Part shown: positions 34,543 to 43,024 of the stretch, piece by piece
Layout: every line of letters begins with the position of its first letter
How positions within the stretch are numbered: position 1 is the stretch's first letter
Assembly: GCF_014650955.1 (NCBI RefSeq)
Contig: NZ_BMVY01000006.1
Coordinates: 248,001-312,000 of the forward strand
DNA: 64,000 nucleotides
Direction: 5' to 3'
DNA from: Streptomyces tauricus
Lineage (GTDB): Bacteria; Actinomycetota; Actinomycetes; Streptomycetales; Streptomycetaceae
Notes under the pieces: generated by a model
Database searches by the model: none
What the model was told of the DNA's origin: nothing
The model's input: the letters and a program-made list of their open reading frames with translations, nothing else
Translations under genes and position numbers: made by a program

Positions 34543-35120
34543 CGTGTGCCCCCTTGTTCGGGGGGTGTTCCGGAAGGGGCCGCGTCGTGGGCCGTGGAAA
34601 GGAGCTGGAGTCCGAGGCGCAGGCGGCGGCGGGCCTCGTCCGCGGTGACGCCGAGGTCGGCCGCGGTCTGGCGGTAGTCGCGGCGCTGGAAGTAGGCGAG
34701 TTCCAGGGCGGTGCGCAGCGGGGTCGGCATCGACGTGACGATGTAGTCGGCGCGGGCCGCCACCGAGGCGCGGCGGACCTTGCGTTCCAGTTCGTCGGTG
34801 TCGTCCGTGCCGTCCTGGGCGAGCGCGGCGGTCTCCGTGGTGCGCAGGCGCTGCACGGCGAGGCGGTGCGTCAGCGTGGCGACCCAGGAGCGCAGGGGGC
34901 CCTGCTTGGGGTCGTACGACTCGGGGTTCTCCCAGACGTGGGCGAAGACCTCGCGGGTGATGCCGTCGGCCGCCTGCTCGTCTCCGAGCACGCGATGGGC
35001 GAGACCGTGCACGAGTGAAGCGAAGCGGTCATAGAGCTCGCCGAGCGCGGCGGCCTCCCCCCGTGCGAGCCGCTGTTGCATCTTGCGGTCCCACCGGGGT
35101 GGCGTGTCCCTCCTGGCCAT
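34539..35120 (-). CDS. ECF-type RNA polymerase sigma factor
   Basis: 193 aa. Region 2 at about 25-95 (LYDRFASLVHGLAHRVLGDEQAADGITREVFAHVWENP) and region 4 at about 130-180 (RTALELAYFQRRDYRQTAADLGVTADEARRRLRLGLQLL). Partner of the zinc-finger anti-sigma factor downstream. ATG 35120 has no strong ribosome-binding site. Promoter and autoregulatory sites probably lie in the 35121-35517 gap. Confidence 0.92.
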   Translation of the reverse strand: MARRDTPPRWDRKMQQRLARGEAAALGELYDRFASLVHGLAHRVLGDEQAADGITREVFAHVWENPESYDPKQGPLRSWVATLTHRLAVQRLRTTETAALAQDGTDDTDELERKVRRASVAARADYIVTSMPTPLRTALELAYFQRRDYRQTAADLGVTADEARRRLRLGLQLLSTAHDAAPSGTPPEQGGTR

Positions 35121-35517
35121 GCGGCCCCCTCGTGCCGTGCGCCTGTGCCCGTGTCCACCGGATTCTCCTCTCCGGTCTCCTCACGAATGTAGTCGGCACC
35201 TGTGGTGACGCACGCCCCTTTGTGGCAATGCGCGCCCCGCGCAGGGGTGGGGTGGTAGGACCCTTGTTGCGGTGTGTGAGGCGCTTATCACTTTGGGTTC
35301 GGAGGTGGGAGGGATTGTCCTGATCGGGGGTGGTCGTTCGGGAGTGGGGCCGATCAGGAGCGGTCGGGTGGGGTGCGTTTCGATTCGATATTCCGTGTTT
35401 CATGGAGCTGGGGGTGGGGCAGCCACGCAGCAGGGAAGCGAAGTAACGGCTTCCGTTTCCGGGTCCGGCCGTAACCGGGCCGTCCGGGTCCGACATCGTC
35501 GAGCGAGGGACAGACGC
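35121..35517. other. divergent region, sigma factor and STAS genes
   Basis: 397 bp without a gene. The main feature is an inverted repeat TCCTGATCGG (35318-35327) and CCGATCAGGA (35350-35359), 160 nt before the STAS start, and an AT-richer patch near 35380-35405. No confident promoter call. Confidence 0.45.
35318..35359. promoter_or_regulatory. 10-bp inverted repeat TCCTGATCGG, operator or hairpin
   Basis: Perfect arms with a 22-nt G-rich spacer. As DNA it could bind a dimer spanning about three helical turns; as RNA it would be a stem-loop in a STAS leader. Confidence 0.4.
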
Positions 35518-35892
35518 GTGACGCTCAGGGTGACCGAAGGCGAGCAGCGCGGCTGGGCCGTCGTGCGGGTCTCGGGGGAGATGGATCTGGTGACCTCGCC
35601 CGTGCTGCGGCAGCGGGTGCACGAGGCCGTGGCCGACGGGCGGCACGATGTCGTACTGGACCTGTCCGGGGTGTTGTTCTGCGACTCCAGCGGCGTGAGT
35701 GTGCTCATCGCCTCGCGTCGGCTGATCCGGTCCTGCCAGGGGCGCCTGCGTGTCGTCCTCCCCGCGCAGGGAGCGGTGGACGGGTCCCATGTCAACCGGG
35801 TGCTGGGTGCCCTCGGTGTGCGCAGGCTCTTCGAGGCGTATCCCGATGTCGACGCCGCCGTCGACGACGAGACGAGTTCACTTTCGGCGTGA
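35518..35892 (+). CDS. STAS-domain anti-sigma factor antagonist
   Basis: 124 aa, SpoIIAA/RsbV/BldG type. The phosphorylatable serine lies in FCDSSGVSVLI (about 60-70), preceded by VVLDLSGV. It would bind an HPK-like anti-sigma kinase and release its sigma factor. GTG 35518 follows GAGCGAGGGA; the frame open upstream to 35272 is rejected for lack of family similarity. A possible kinase partner is the HATPase protein at 41990, but many exist in these genomes. Confidence 0.9.
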   Translation: MTLRVTEGEQRGWAVVRVSGEMDLVTSPVLRQRVHEAVADGRHDVVLDLSGVLFCDSSGVSVLIASRRLIRSCQGRLRVVLPAQGAVDGSHVNRVLGALGVRRLFEAYPDVDAAVDDETSSLSA

Positions 35893-36054
35893 TTCCCGTC
35901 ACGCACGGGGAAGATCGTTGAGTGTGTTCGTGACGGCGTTGTCGCGGATTTTCCCCGGTCTTGGCGCAAGCGTCGTTTTCCCGCTCCCCGAGGGGGCCGG
36001 TCGTCGTACGCTCCTGCCAGACGCACCCACGTGAGGTAAGGCGGCCCGAAAGAC

Positions 36055-36567
36055 ATGGTCAGTACCGAGTACGAGCGGAAGATCGCCGCCCGGTTCGCCG
36101 GCTTCGACCAGGACGGCAACGGCTATATCGACCGCGAGGACTTCAACACGGCGACGAAGGCGCTGCTCGCCGAGTTCGGCACGACGGCCCGGTGCGACAA
36201 GGGCCAGGCCCTGTACATCGGCGCGGAGGCCTTCTGGCAGGGCATGGCCGGCATAGCGGACCGGGACGGCGACCAGCGGATCACCCGCGAGGAGTTCGTG
36301 AACGGGGCCGTGAAGCGGCTGCGCGACAATCCCGACCGGTTCGCCGAGATCGCCCGCCCCTTCCTGGACGCGGCGCTCGCCGTCGCGGACGGCGACGGGG
36401 ACGGTTCCGTGACCGTCGACGAGACCACGCGGATCCTCAAGGCGCTGGGCGTGCCCGGGGAGACGGCCGCCACGGCGGCCGGCGCCCTCGACTCGGACGC
36501 CGACGGTGTCGTCACCGAGCCGGACATCGTGAATGCCTTCGCCCGCTACTTCACGGTGCCCGAGTAA
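36055..36567 (+). CDS. four-EF-hand calcium-binding protein
   Basis: 170 aa, calerythrin-like. Loops at about 18-29 (DQDGNGYIDRED), 69-80 (DRDGDQRITREE), 112-123 (DGDGDGSVTVDE) and 146-157 (DSDADGVVTEPD). All four have acidic residues at positions 1, 3 and 12; loops 1 and 4 end in Asp, which may favour Mg. No signal peptide, so an intracellular calcium buffer or sensor is likely. ATG follows AAGGCGG at short distance. Its 3' end overlaps the convergent ligase gene by 22 nt. Confidence 0.92.
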   Translation: MVSTEYERKIAARFAGFDQDGNGYIDREDFNTATKALLAEFGTTARCDKGQALYIGAEAFWQGMAGIADRDGDQRITREEFVNGAVKRLRDNPDRFAEIARPFLDAALAVADGDGDGSVTVDETTRILKALGVPGETAATAAGALDSDADGVVTEPDIVNAFARYFTVPE

Positions 36568-38057
36568 CGCTCCCGGAGCCGGTACTTCAGCACTTTGCGC
36601 AGAGTCTCGTTGCGCGGAAGGGCGTCCACCACCTCCAGTTGCTCGGGCAGCTTGTGGACGGACAGTCCTTCCGCGCGGAGATGGGCGGTGACCGCTTCGA
36701 GGGTGAGCGGCCTGCTTCCAGGGGGCTGTTCGATCACCGCGCAGACTCGTTCTCCTCGCTCCGCGTCGGGGAGGCCGATCACCGCCACGTCGGCCACGGC
36801 GGGATGGCCGTGCAGCAGGTCCTCTATCTCCTTGGCGCTGATGTTCTCGCCCTTGCGGATGATGACGTCCTTCAGGCGGCCCGTCAGGACGAGATGGCCG
36901 GTGGGGGTGAGGTGGCCGAGGTCCCCCGTGATCAGGAACCCGTCGTCGTCGAAGGCCTCCGCCGTCTGGGCCGGGTCGAGGTAGCCGGTACACACCGCTT
37001 CACCACGCAGGCGTATCTCGTTGTCCGTGACGCGGATCTCCATGCCCGGCGGGGGCTTTCCCTCGGTCGTCGCCAGGTTCTCCTCCGTGTCGTCCGGTGA
37101 GCCCATGGTGATCATCGGGACCTCCGTCATGCCGTAGCCGTGGGTCAGGCGGACCCCCATCTCGCGGACGACCGCGTGATGGAGCTCGGGGGGTTTGGGG
37201 GCGCCGCCGCCGGCCAGGAGGCGCAGGGTCGGGATGAGCCTGGTGTGCGGCTGCTTGCGCTGTTCGGCCAGGAACATGGAGTAGAAGGCCGTGGAGCCGC
37301 CCGCCACCGTCACGCCGTGCTTGCGGTAGCCCTCCAGGGCGTCCGGCAGCGCGAACTGCTCGAAGAGGACGGCCGGGAACCCGTACAGCAGCAGCATGAC
37401 CAGGTAGTCGGGGCCGCCTATGTGGGCGAAGGGGAACGCGATCGAGCCGATGTCGGACGCCGACAGGTGCAGCGCGTGGGCCAGGCAGGAGCCGCCGGCG
37501 ATCAGTGAACGGTCCGTGTGCAGGACGCCCTTGGGGTCCGAGGTCGTGCCGGACGTCCAGTAGATCCAGCGCACATCCGTACCGGAAGAGGGTGGTGCGG
37601 GGAGACATGTGGGGTCGCCGGTGGGGAGTGCGTCGTACGCCTCGAACGTGTGGGGAGCAGCAATGCGTTCGGCCATGGCAGTGTGGTCGAAGTCGCGCCA
37701 GATGCCGGGGACCGCGAAGAACGCCGCCTGTGAGGCCTTGAGGGCGAAGGACACCTCGCGGTCGCGGTAGAAGGGGATGACCGGGGACTGGATCGCGCCG
37801 AGCCGCGTCAGGGCCATCGCGAGGAGCACGGTCTCGATGCGGGTCGGCAGCTGCCAGGCGACCACCGTTCCGGGGCGTACGCCCATGGCGTGGAGGCCCG
37901 CGGCCGTCCTCTCCGCGCCCGCGCGCAGCTCTTCGAAGGTGAGGGTGCGGTCGTCCTGGAGGAGGACCGGGCGGTCGGGGGTGAGTGCGGCGCGGCGTTC
38001 GACGAGTTCCCAGAAGGTGCGGGAGGCGCCGAGTTCGTGCGCGGTGTCCGTGGGCAT
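36546..38057 (-). CDS. AMP-dependent acyl-CoA synthetase (cyclohexanecarboxylate-CoA ligase-like)
   Basis: 503 aa ANL ligase activating a carboxylic acid with ATP and CoA. Phosphate loop WTSGTTSDPKGVLHTDRSL at about 180-198, YGMTEVP, ITGDLGHLTPTGHLVLTGR, KDVIIRKGENIS and a C-terminal catalytic lysine in RNETLRKVLKYRLRERY. The sequence is of the type seen in alicyclic/short branched acid pathways rather than the 4-coumarate ligase at 9696. ATG 38057 follows GAGGAG. A CTGAC-N5-GTCAG site lies 35 nt upstream; the gene is divergent from the amidohydrolase-dehydrogenase operon with the same motif, so both likely belong to one regulon. Confidence 0.88.
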   Translation of the reverse strand: MPTDTAHELGASRTFWELVERRAALTPDRPVLLQDDRTLTFEELRAGAERTAAGLHAMGVRPGTVVAWQLPTRIETVLLAMALTRLGAIQSPVIPFYRDREVSFALKASQAAFFAVPGIWRDFDHTAMAERIAAPHTFEAYDALPTGDPTCLPAPPSSGTDVRWIYWTSGTTSDPKGVLHTDRSLIAGGSCLAHALHLSASDIGSIAFPFAHIGGPDYLVMLLLYGFPAVLFEQFALPDALEGYRKHGVTVAGGSTAFYSMFLAEQRKQPHTRLIPTLRLLAGGGAPKPPELHHAVVREMGVRLTHGYGMTEVPMITMGSPDDTEENLATTEGKPPPGMEIRVTDNEIRLRGEAVCTGYLDPAQTAEAFDDDGFLITGDLGHLTPTGHLVLTGRLKDVIIRKGENISAKEIEDLLHGHPAVADVAVIGLPDAERGERVCAVIEQPPGSRPLTLEAVTAHLRAEGLSVHKLPEQLEVVDALPRNETLRKVLKYRLRERYSGTVK

Positions 38058-38091
38058 GTCCGTGCTCCTCACCGCTGACGGACCGGTGCAA

Positions 38092-38106
38092 CTGACGGGT
38101 AGTCAG
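38092..38106. promoter_or_regulatory. CTGAC-N5-GTCAG operator, perfect copy (ligase side)
   Basis: CTGACGGGTAGTCAG. Inverted repeat with perfect 5-bp arms, 35 nt before the CoA-ligase start. An extra half-site CTGACGG is at 38075. Same motif as at 38170, 43982/44015, 54262/54296 and 58212. Confidence 0.75.
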
Positions 38107-38169
38107 GTCGGGTGGAGAGCGTAGGGCTCGGCGCCTTGTCGGTCCAGGGGTGCGGGGCTAGCCTGCTTT

Positions 38170-38184
38170 CTGACGGGTCATCAG
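38170..38184. promoter_or_regulatory. CTGAC-N5-GTCAG operator, one mismatch (amidohydrolase side)
   Basis: CTGACGGGTCATCAG, arms matching except one base, 27 nt before the amidohydrolase start. The flanking T and A extend the symmetry to 17 bp. Confidence 0.7.
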
Positions 38185-38210
38185 ATGTGCTGCGGGAGAG
38201 GGCTGGACTC

Positions 38211-39410
38211 ATGACCGAACTGCCTCGGATCATCAGCGTCGACGACCATGTGATCGAGCCCGCCCACCTCTTCGAGACCTGGCTGCCGAAGAAGTACCGG
38301 GACCGCGGCCCCAAGCCCCTGACGGCCGGGATCGGCGAACTGGCCTACGAGGCCGGCAAGTACCGGATCACGATGGACCCGGACGGGCCGCCGACCGACT
38401 GGTGGATCTACGAGGACCTGAAGTTCCCGTACAAGCGCAACATCGCCGCCGTCGGCTTCGACCGCGACGAGATGACCCTGGAGGGCATCACCCGCGAGGA
38501 GATGCGGCCCGGCTGCTGGGATCCGGCCGAGCGGCTCAAGGACATGGACGCGAATCACGTCGAGGGGTCGCTGTGCTTCCCGACCTTCCCGCGGTTCTGC
38601 GGGCAGACCTTCGCGGAGGCGCACGACAAGGAGGTCGCGCTGGCCTGCGTGCGCGCCTACAACGACTTCATGGTCGAGGAGTGGTGCGGGGGGAGCGGGG
38701 GCCGGCTCATCCCGCTGTGCATCATTCCGCTCTGGGACATCGACCTCGCCGTCGCCGAGATACGGCGCAACGCGGCCCGGGGCGTGAAGGCCGTGACCTT
38801 CTCGGAGATCCCCACCCATCTGGGGCTGCCGTCCATCCACTCCGGCTACTGGGACCCGTTCTTCGCCGTCTGCCAGGAGACCGGCACGGTCGTCAACATG
38901 CACATCGGCAGCAGCAGTCAGATGCCCGCCGCCTCGCCGGACGCGCCGCCCGCCGTCCAGGCGTCCCTGAGCTTCAACAACGCCATGGCCTCGATGATGG
39001 ACTTCCTGTTCAGCGGGGTGCTGGTGAAGTTCCCCCGGCTCAAACTGGCGTACAGCGAAGGGCAGATGGGGTGGATCCCGTACGCGCTGGAGCGTGCCGA
39101 CGACGTGTGGGAGGAGCATCGCGCCTGGGGCGGGGTCAGGGATCTGATCCCCGAGCCGCCGTCCACGTACTACTACCGGCAGATCTTCTGCTGCTTCTTC
39201 CGTGACAAGCACGGGGTCGCCTCGCTGGACGTGGTGGGGCGGGACAACGCCACCTTCGAGACCGACTATCCGCACGTCGACTCGACCTTCCCGCACACCA
39301 AGGAGGTCGCCCTCGACCATGTGAAGGGCCTCGACGACGAGACCGTCTACAAGCTGATGCGCGGCAACGCCATCCGCATGCTCGACCTCGACCTGGACCG
39401 CGACAGGTAA
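38211..39410 (+). CDS. amidohydrolase-family protein
   Basis: 399 aa TIM-barrel enzyme of the amidohydrolase-2/ACMSD-like group. The metal site starts with DDHVIEP (about 9-15), then HIGSSSQMP and the C-terminal ETDYPHVDSTFP acidic block. Members hydrolyse or decarboxylate ring-derived acids and are frequent in actinobacterial steroid and alicyclic acid clusters. First gene of an operon with two acyl-CoA dehydrogenases (stop and start overlap at TAATG). ATG 38211 follows GGGAGAGG. Substrate unknown; a ring-opened acyl-CoA is plausible in context. Confidence 0.85.
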   Translation: MTELPRIISVDDHVIEPAHLFETWLPKKYRDRGPKPLTAGIGELAYEAGKYRITMDPDGPPTDWWIYEDLKFPYKRNIAAVGFDRDEMTLEGITREEMRPGCWDPAERLKDMDANHVEGSLCFPTFPRFCGQTFAEAHDKEVALACVRAYNDFMVEEWCGGSGGRLIPLCIIPLWDIDLAVAEIRRNAARGVKAVTFSEIPTHLGLPSIHSGYWDPFFAVCQETGTVVNMHIGSSSQMPAASPDAPPAVQASLSFNNAMASMMDFLFSGVLVKFPRLKLAYSEGQMGWIPYALERADDVWEEHRAWGGVRDLIPEPPSTYYYRQIFCCFFRDKHGVASLDVVGRDNATFETDYPHVDSTFPHTKEVALDHVKGLDDETVYKLMRGNAIRMLDLDLDRDR

Positions 39411-40564
39411 TGGATCTCTCGTACACGGACGAGGACGAGGAGTTCCGGGCCCGGCTGCGGGAATGGCTGGGTGAGGTGCTTCCCGGGCTGCCCCCCAAGC
39501 CCCCGGCCGACGACTGGCCGGGGCGGCGCGCGTACGACCTCGGCTGGCAGCGGCTCCTGTACGACGCCGGGTACGCGGGGCTGCACTGGCCCGTCGACGC
39601 GGGGGGCCGGGGCGCCACACCCACCCGGCAGCTGATCTACCTGGAGGAGACCGAGCAGGCGGGCGCCCCCTATGTGGGGGCCAACTTCGTCGGGCTGCTG
39701 CACGCCGGGCCGACCATCGCGGCCGAGGGAAGCGCTCGGCAGCGGGCGCGGTGGCTGCCGCCCGTGCTGCGGGGCGAGGAGGTGTGGTGCCAGGGGTTCA
39801 GCGAGCCGGACGCCGGGTCCGACCTCGCGTCGCTGCGCACGCGCGCGTGGCGGGACGGCGACGACTACGTGGTCAGCGGTTCCAAGATCTGGACCTCGCA
39901 CGCCGAAGTCGCCGACTGGTGCGAGCTGTTGGTGCGGACGGACACGGACGCGCCGAAGCACCGGGGGATCTCGTGGCTCGCGATGCCGATGGACGCGCCG
40001 GGGATCACCGTACGTCCGCTGCGTACGCTCGCCGGTTCCGCCGAGTTCGCGGAGGTCTTCCTCGACGAGGTGCGGGTGCCCGTCGCCAACCGGGTCGGCG
40101 CGGAGAACGACGGCTGGCGCGTGACCATGGTGACGCTGTCCTTCGAACGCGGCACCGCCTTCGTGGGTGAGGTGGTGGCCTGCCGGCGCGTGCTGGGCGA
40201 GCTCGCGCGCGAGGCACGGAAGAACGGCCGGTGGGACGACGTGCCACTGCGCCGCCGGCTCGGTCGTCTGAACGCGGAGTTCCGGGCGTTGTGGCGGCTG
40301 ACCCAGTGGAACGTGAGCGAGGCGGAGCGGGTCGGCGGGGTGCCGGGGGTGGGCGGCTCGGTCTTCAAACTGCGGTACTCGCAGGCACGCCAGGAGCTGT
40401 ACGACGCGGCGGCCGAGGTGCTGGGTCCCGAGGCGCTCGACCTGGGCCGTCGGTGGACGGTCGACCGGCTGTCGTCGCTCTCGTACACCATCGCGGCCGG
40501 GACCTCGCAGATCCAGCGGAACATCGTGGCCGAGCGCATCCTGGGCCTGCCGAAGGGCCGGTGA
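39410..40564 (+). CDS. acyl-CoA dehydrogenase (large subunit of a likely pair)
   Basis: 384 aa. Flavin and substrate regions: CQGFSEPDAGSDLASLRTRA (about 125-144), SGSKIWTSHAEVADWC, and the C-terminal YTIAAGTSQIQRNIVAERILGLPKG. Immediately followed by a shorter dehydrogenase (40569). Adjacent fadE pairs in actinobacteria are known to form alpha2beta2 enzymes acting on bulky CoA esters such as steroid side chains, so this pair probably works together. Overlaps the amidohydrolase stop by one base. Confidence 0.9.
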   Translation: MDLSYTDEDEEFRARLREWLGEVLPGLPPKPPADDWPGRRAYDLGWQRLLYDAGYAGLHWPVDAGGRGATPTRQLIYLEETEQAGAPYVGANFVGLLHAGPTIAAEGSARQRARWLPPVLRGEEVWCQGFSEPDAGSDLASLRTRAWRDGDDYVVSGSKIWTSHAEVADWCELLVRTDTDAPKHRGISWLAMPMDAPGITVRPLRTLAGSAEFAEVFLDEVRVPVANRVGAENDGWRVTMVTLSFERGTAFVGEVVACRRVLGELAREARKNGRWDDVPLRRRLGRLNAEFRALWRLTQWNVSEAERVGGVPGVGGSVFKLRYSQARQELYDAAAEVLGPEALDLGRRWTVDRLSSLSYTIAAGTSQIQRNIVAERILGLPKGR

Positions 40565-40568
40565 CCGA

Positions 40569-41489
40569 ATGGACTTCCAACTCACCGACGATCAACGGGC
40601 GTTACGGGCCGGGGTGCGCGAGCTGCTGGTGCGCCGGTTCGGGCGGGAGCGGCTGCGGGCCGCCGTGGACCGGGGCGCAGGGGAGGGCTCCGGTGAGCGG
40701 GGTGCGGGCGGTGGCCTCGACCGGGCGCTGTGGCGCGAGTTGGGGGAGGCAGGGTTCTTCGCGCTGCGGCTGCCGGAGGCGCGGGGCGGGGTCGGGCTCG
40801 GACTGCCCGAGGCGGTACTCGCCTTCGAGGAGGCCGGCCGGGCGCTGCTGCCCGGCCCGCTCGTGGCCACCCACCTCGCGGCCGGCGACGTGCCCGGGGC
40901 GGCCTCCGGCGCGTGTGTCGTCGCCGCCGTCGACGGCGATCTCGTCGAATGGCTGGACGAGGCGGACGTCGTACGGGGCGATGTGAGCGGAGCCGTCGCC
41001 CTGCGGTCCGTCGACCCGCTGACCCCGCTGCACCGGGTGCCCCGCGCCGCGCCCCCCGACCCGGTCGCCGATCTGCTGACCGCCGCCGAGCAGCTCGGCT
41101 CGGCCGCGTGGACCTGTGCGCTGGCGGTGCAACACGCCCGGGCCCGTGAGCAGTTCGGGCAGCCGATCGGGGCGTTCCAGGCGGTGAAACACCTGTGCTC
41201 GGAGATGCTGGTGCGGGTGGAAGTGGCCCGTGCGGCGGTGTACGCGGCGGCCGTCACCGGCGATCCGCTCGACATCGCGGCGGCCCGGCTGCTGGCCGAC
41301 GAGGCCGCCGAACGCGGGGCCCGCGACTGCCTCCAGGTGCACGGCGGGATGGGATTCACCTGGGAGTCCGATGTACACCTCCACCTCAAACGGGCCTGGT
41401 CGCGGGCCCGTCGCGGGGCGGGCGCCGCGGCGGCCGAGGAGGCTCTGGCGGAGGAGCTGCTGACGTCGGCTGCGCGGCCCGGGACATGA
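40569..41489 (+). CDS. acyl-CoA dehydrogenase, short partner subunit
   Basis: 306 aa, clearly shorter than a full dehydrogenase: the middle beta domain is reduced, while the C-terminal helical domain with VQHARAREQFGQPIGAFQ and LQVHGGMGFTWESDVHLHLKR is complete. Typical of the non-catalytic or half-site subunit in alpha2beta2 FadE complexes. Codon 12 is TTA (40602-40604), so expression should need bldA tRNA and be delayed to late growth. It begins 4 nt after the stop of its partner. Confidence 0.88.
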   Translation: MDFQLTDDQRALRAGVRELLVRRFGRERLRAAVDRGAGEGSGERGAGGGLDRALWRELGEAGFFALRLPEARGGVGLGLPEAVLAFEEAGRALLPGPLVATHLAAGDVPGAASGACVVAAVDGDLVEWLDEADVVRGDVSGAVALRSVDPLTPLHRVPRAAPPDPVADLLTAAEQLGSAAWTCALAVQHARAREQFGQPIGAFQAVKHLCSEMLVRVEVARAAVYAAAVTGDPLDIAAARLLADEAAERGARDCLQVHGGMGFTWESDVHLHLKRAWSRARRGAGAAAAEEALAEELLTSAARPGT

Positions 41490-41989
41490 ACCGCGCTGGC
41501 CGGACACCGCTGAATGCCGCTGATCGTGGCATCCGGCGGAGGGCCGGGACGGGGCCGGAGGGACGGAAGTCGCGGAACGTGGCATACCGGAATTACCGAG
41601 CGTTGATATCGGGTTGTGTCCTACGCGTGACTCGTCACGGCCTGGAGTCGGCGGCCTGCTCCGGTACCTTGTGTGGGATGCGAGTGGTTCTGAGGCCGGG
41701 CCATCACGGTGTTGCCCCCGGGGCAGCCCCGGATCCGGCGATGCGTGCCGCTCGCGGGGCAGGAAGCAGGACCGTTCCTGCCTGTTCGACTCCCCGTGGC
41801 GAGCGTCGCACAGTATGCCGCACGCGTACTCCTTCGCGCTGGAATATGCCCGAAGCGCTTGTTGGGGTGACTGTACGTCAACCATGCTGTCTCCTGAGGG
41901 AATCACGTTCCGTGAGCCCTTTTCTGACCACGATCGTGGCCCTTGCGAGGCGCGAGGCGATGTGTCCGCCGGTTCGGATGGTGTGAGCG
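41490..41989. other. 500-bp gap before HATPase gene
   Basis: No supported gene. A 103-codon open frame from 41678 lacks family features and normal composition. There are AT-richer patches near 41580-41640 and 41830-41930, where promoters for the downstream regulator probably lie; a GGAATCACGTTCC imperfect palindrome is at about 41899. Confidence 0.4.
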
Positions 41990-42523
41990 GTGCAGGTGCT
42001 TCAAGTGCAGCTGGAGATCCGGCCCGACCCCGCAGAGGTCGGGCGAGCCCGGAGGTGGGCGCGTTCCCGGCTCGCGGGTTCCGGGATAGAGGCCGACGAG
42101 CCGCTGGCGGAGACGCTGATCCTGCTCGTCTCGGAGCTGGTCACCAACGCCGTGGTGCACACCGGCCGCCCCGCCGTCCTGCGGCTGTTCATGCCGGACG
42201 CGGCGAGCGCGCCGACAGCCGGTGAGCGGGCCGTCGGGGAGGTCGTCGCGACCGTCCGCCTGGAGGTCGTCGACGCCAGCACCCGGGCCCCGCGCCCGCG
42301 CTGCGCGGACGGCGACGACACCAACGGCCGCGGCCTCGCACTCGTCGACGGTCTCGCCGACCGGTGGGGCTGGAGCGCCGAGGGTGCCGGGAAGCGCATC
42401 TGGTGCGAGGTGGACCGATGTTCGTCGGCGACCACTCTCGCGACGGGATGCGACGCGGCACCGGTGGTGACGCCGGTGGCATCTCCGGTGGTGTACGGGG
42501 ATCTGGCGTACGAGGCCGTGTAG
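41990..42523 (+). CDS. HATPase-domain anti-sigma factor/serine kinase-like protein
   Basis: 177 aa. GHKL ATPase fold of the RsbW/SpoIIAB group: N-box VSELVTNAVVHT (about 44-55) and G-box region GRGLALVDGLADRWGW (about 105-120). It would phosphorylate a STAS antagonist and bind a sigma factor. Standalone. GTG start with weak ribosome-binding site; the C-terminal 35 residues are outside the domain. The STAS protein at 35518 is a possible but unproven partner. Confidence 0.85.
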   Translation: MQVLQVQLEIRPDPAEVGRARRWARSRLAGSGIEADEPLAETLILLVSELVTNAVVHTGRPAVLRLFMPDAASAPTAGERAVGEVVATVRLEVVDASTRAPRPRCADGDDTNGRGLALVDGLADRWGWSAEGAGKRIWCEVDRCSSATTLATGCDAAPVVTPVASPVVYGDLAYEAV

Positions 42524-43024
42524 GGACCGGCTCCCTCCTGGGGCTCGTCACGCGGGAGCGGGCGCTCGGGCACGGGTGCGCCCACTGGCGCACGGGTGGC
42601 ACGGCATCCGGGGTCCGGGCGTCCGGTGCTGCCGAGTGCGCCGGGCCGTGCTTCCGCCCGTACACGTCACAAAGGCCGCTAAAGGCATGAATCCCCGAAG
42701 AGGTGTTGACGCGGCGTGTCCGTTTCGTCACGCTTGTGTTCAGCGATTCGCCGTGAGGGGACGTCGAGGTCTTCGGTGACGGAAGCCCTCGGCGAGCGCG
42801 GATCGCGATCGGGCGTCGGCTCCTGCGGGGCCAGGGGCGGGCGCGCCGGAGAGCCGGATGGCGGCGCGCGATGCGGCGCCCGGGATGGGGTGGGGGTTCC
42901 TCTCGCCCGGGCGTGGTCGCACGTGGGGGAGACGCGCCGCCAACCGGCCCTCGGGGGCGGGTGGTTGGGTGCCGGCGGTCTGGTGTTCGGGGTGCCGGGC
43001 CTTGGTCGTCGCGCTTCGGGTGGG
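42524..43024. other. 500-bp gap between convergent genes
   Basis: No gene on either strand that I can support. A TTGACG hexamer at about 42706 sits in the only AT-richer patch. The rest is G-rich and probably 3' flank of the HATPase and cyclase genes. Confidence 0.4.

Noticed and set aside
36546..36567. 22-nt overlap of convergent EF-hand and ligase genes as an annotation error
   Set aside because: Both C-termini fit their families and stop codons are clear; the overlap is real.
38112..38210. N-terminal extension of the amidohydrolase
   Set aside because: It would cover the operator and promoter, and the ATG at 38211 has a proper ribosome-binding site.
41678..41986. 103-codon plus-strand ORF before the HATPase gene
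   Set aside because: Unusual composition with many Cys/Arg, no family features and no ribosome-binding site; region more likely a promoter-containing gap.
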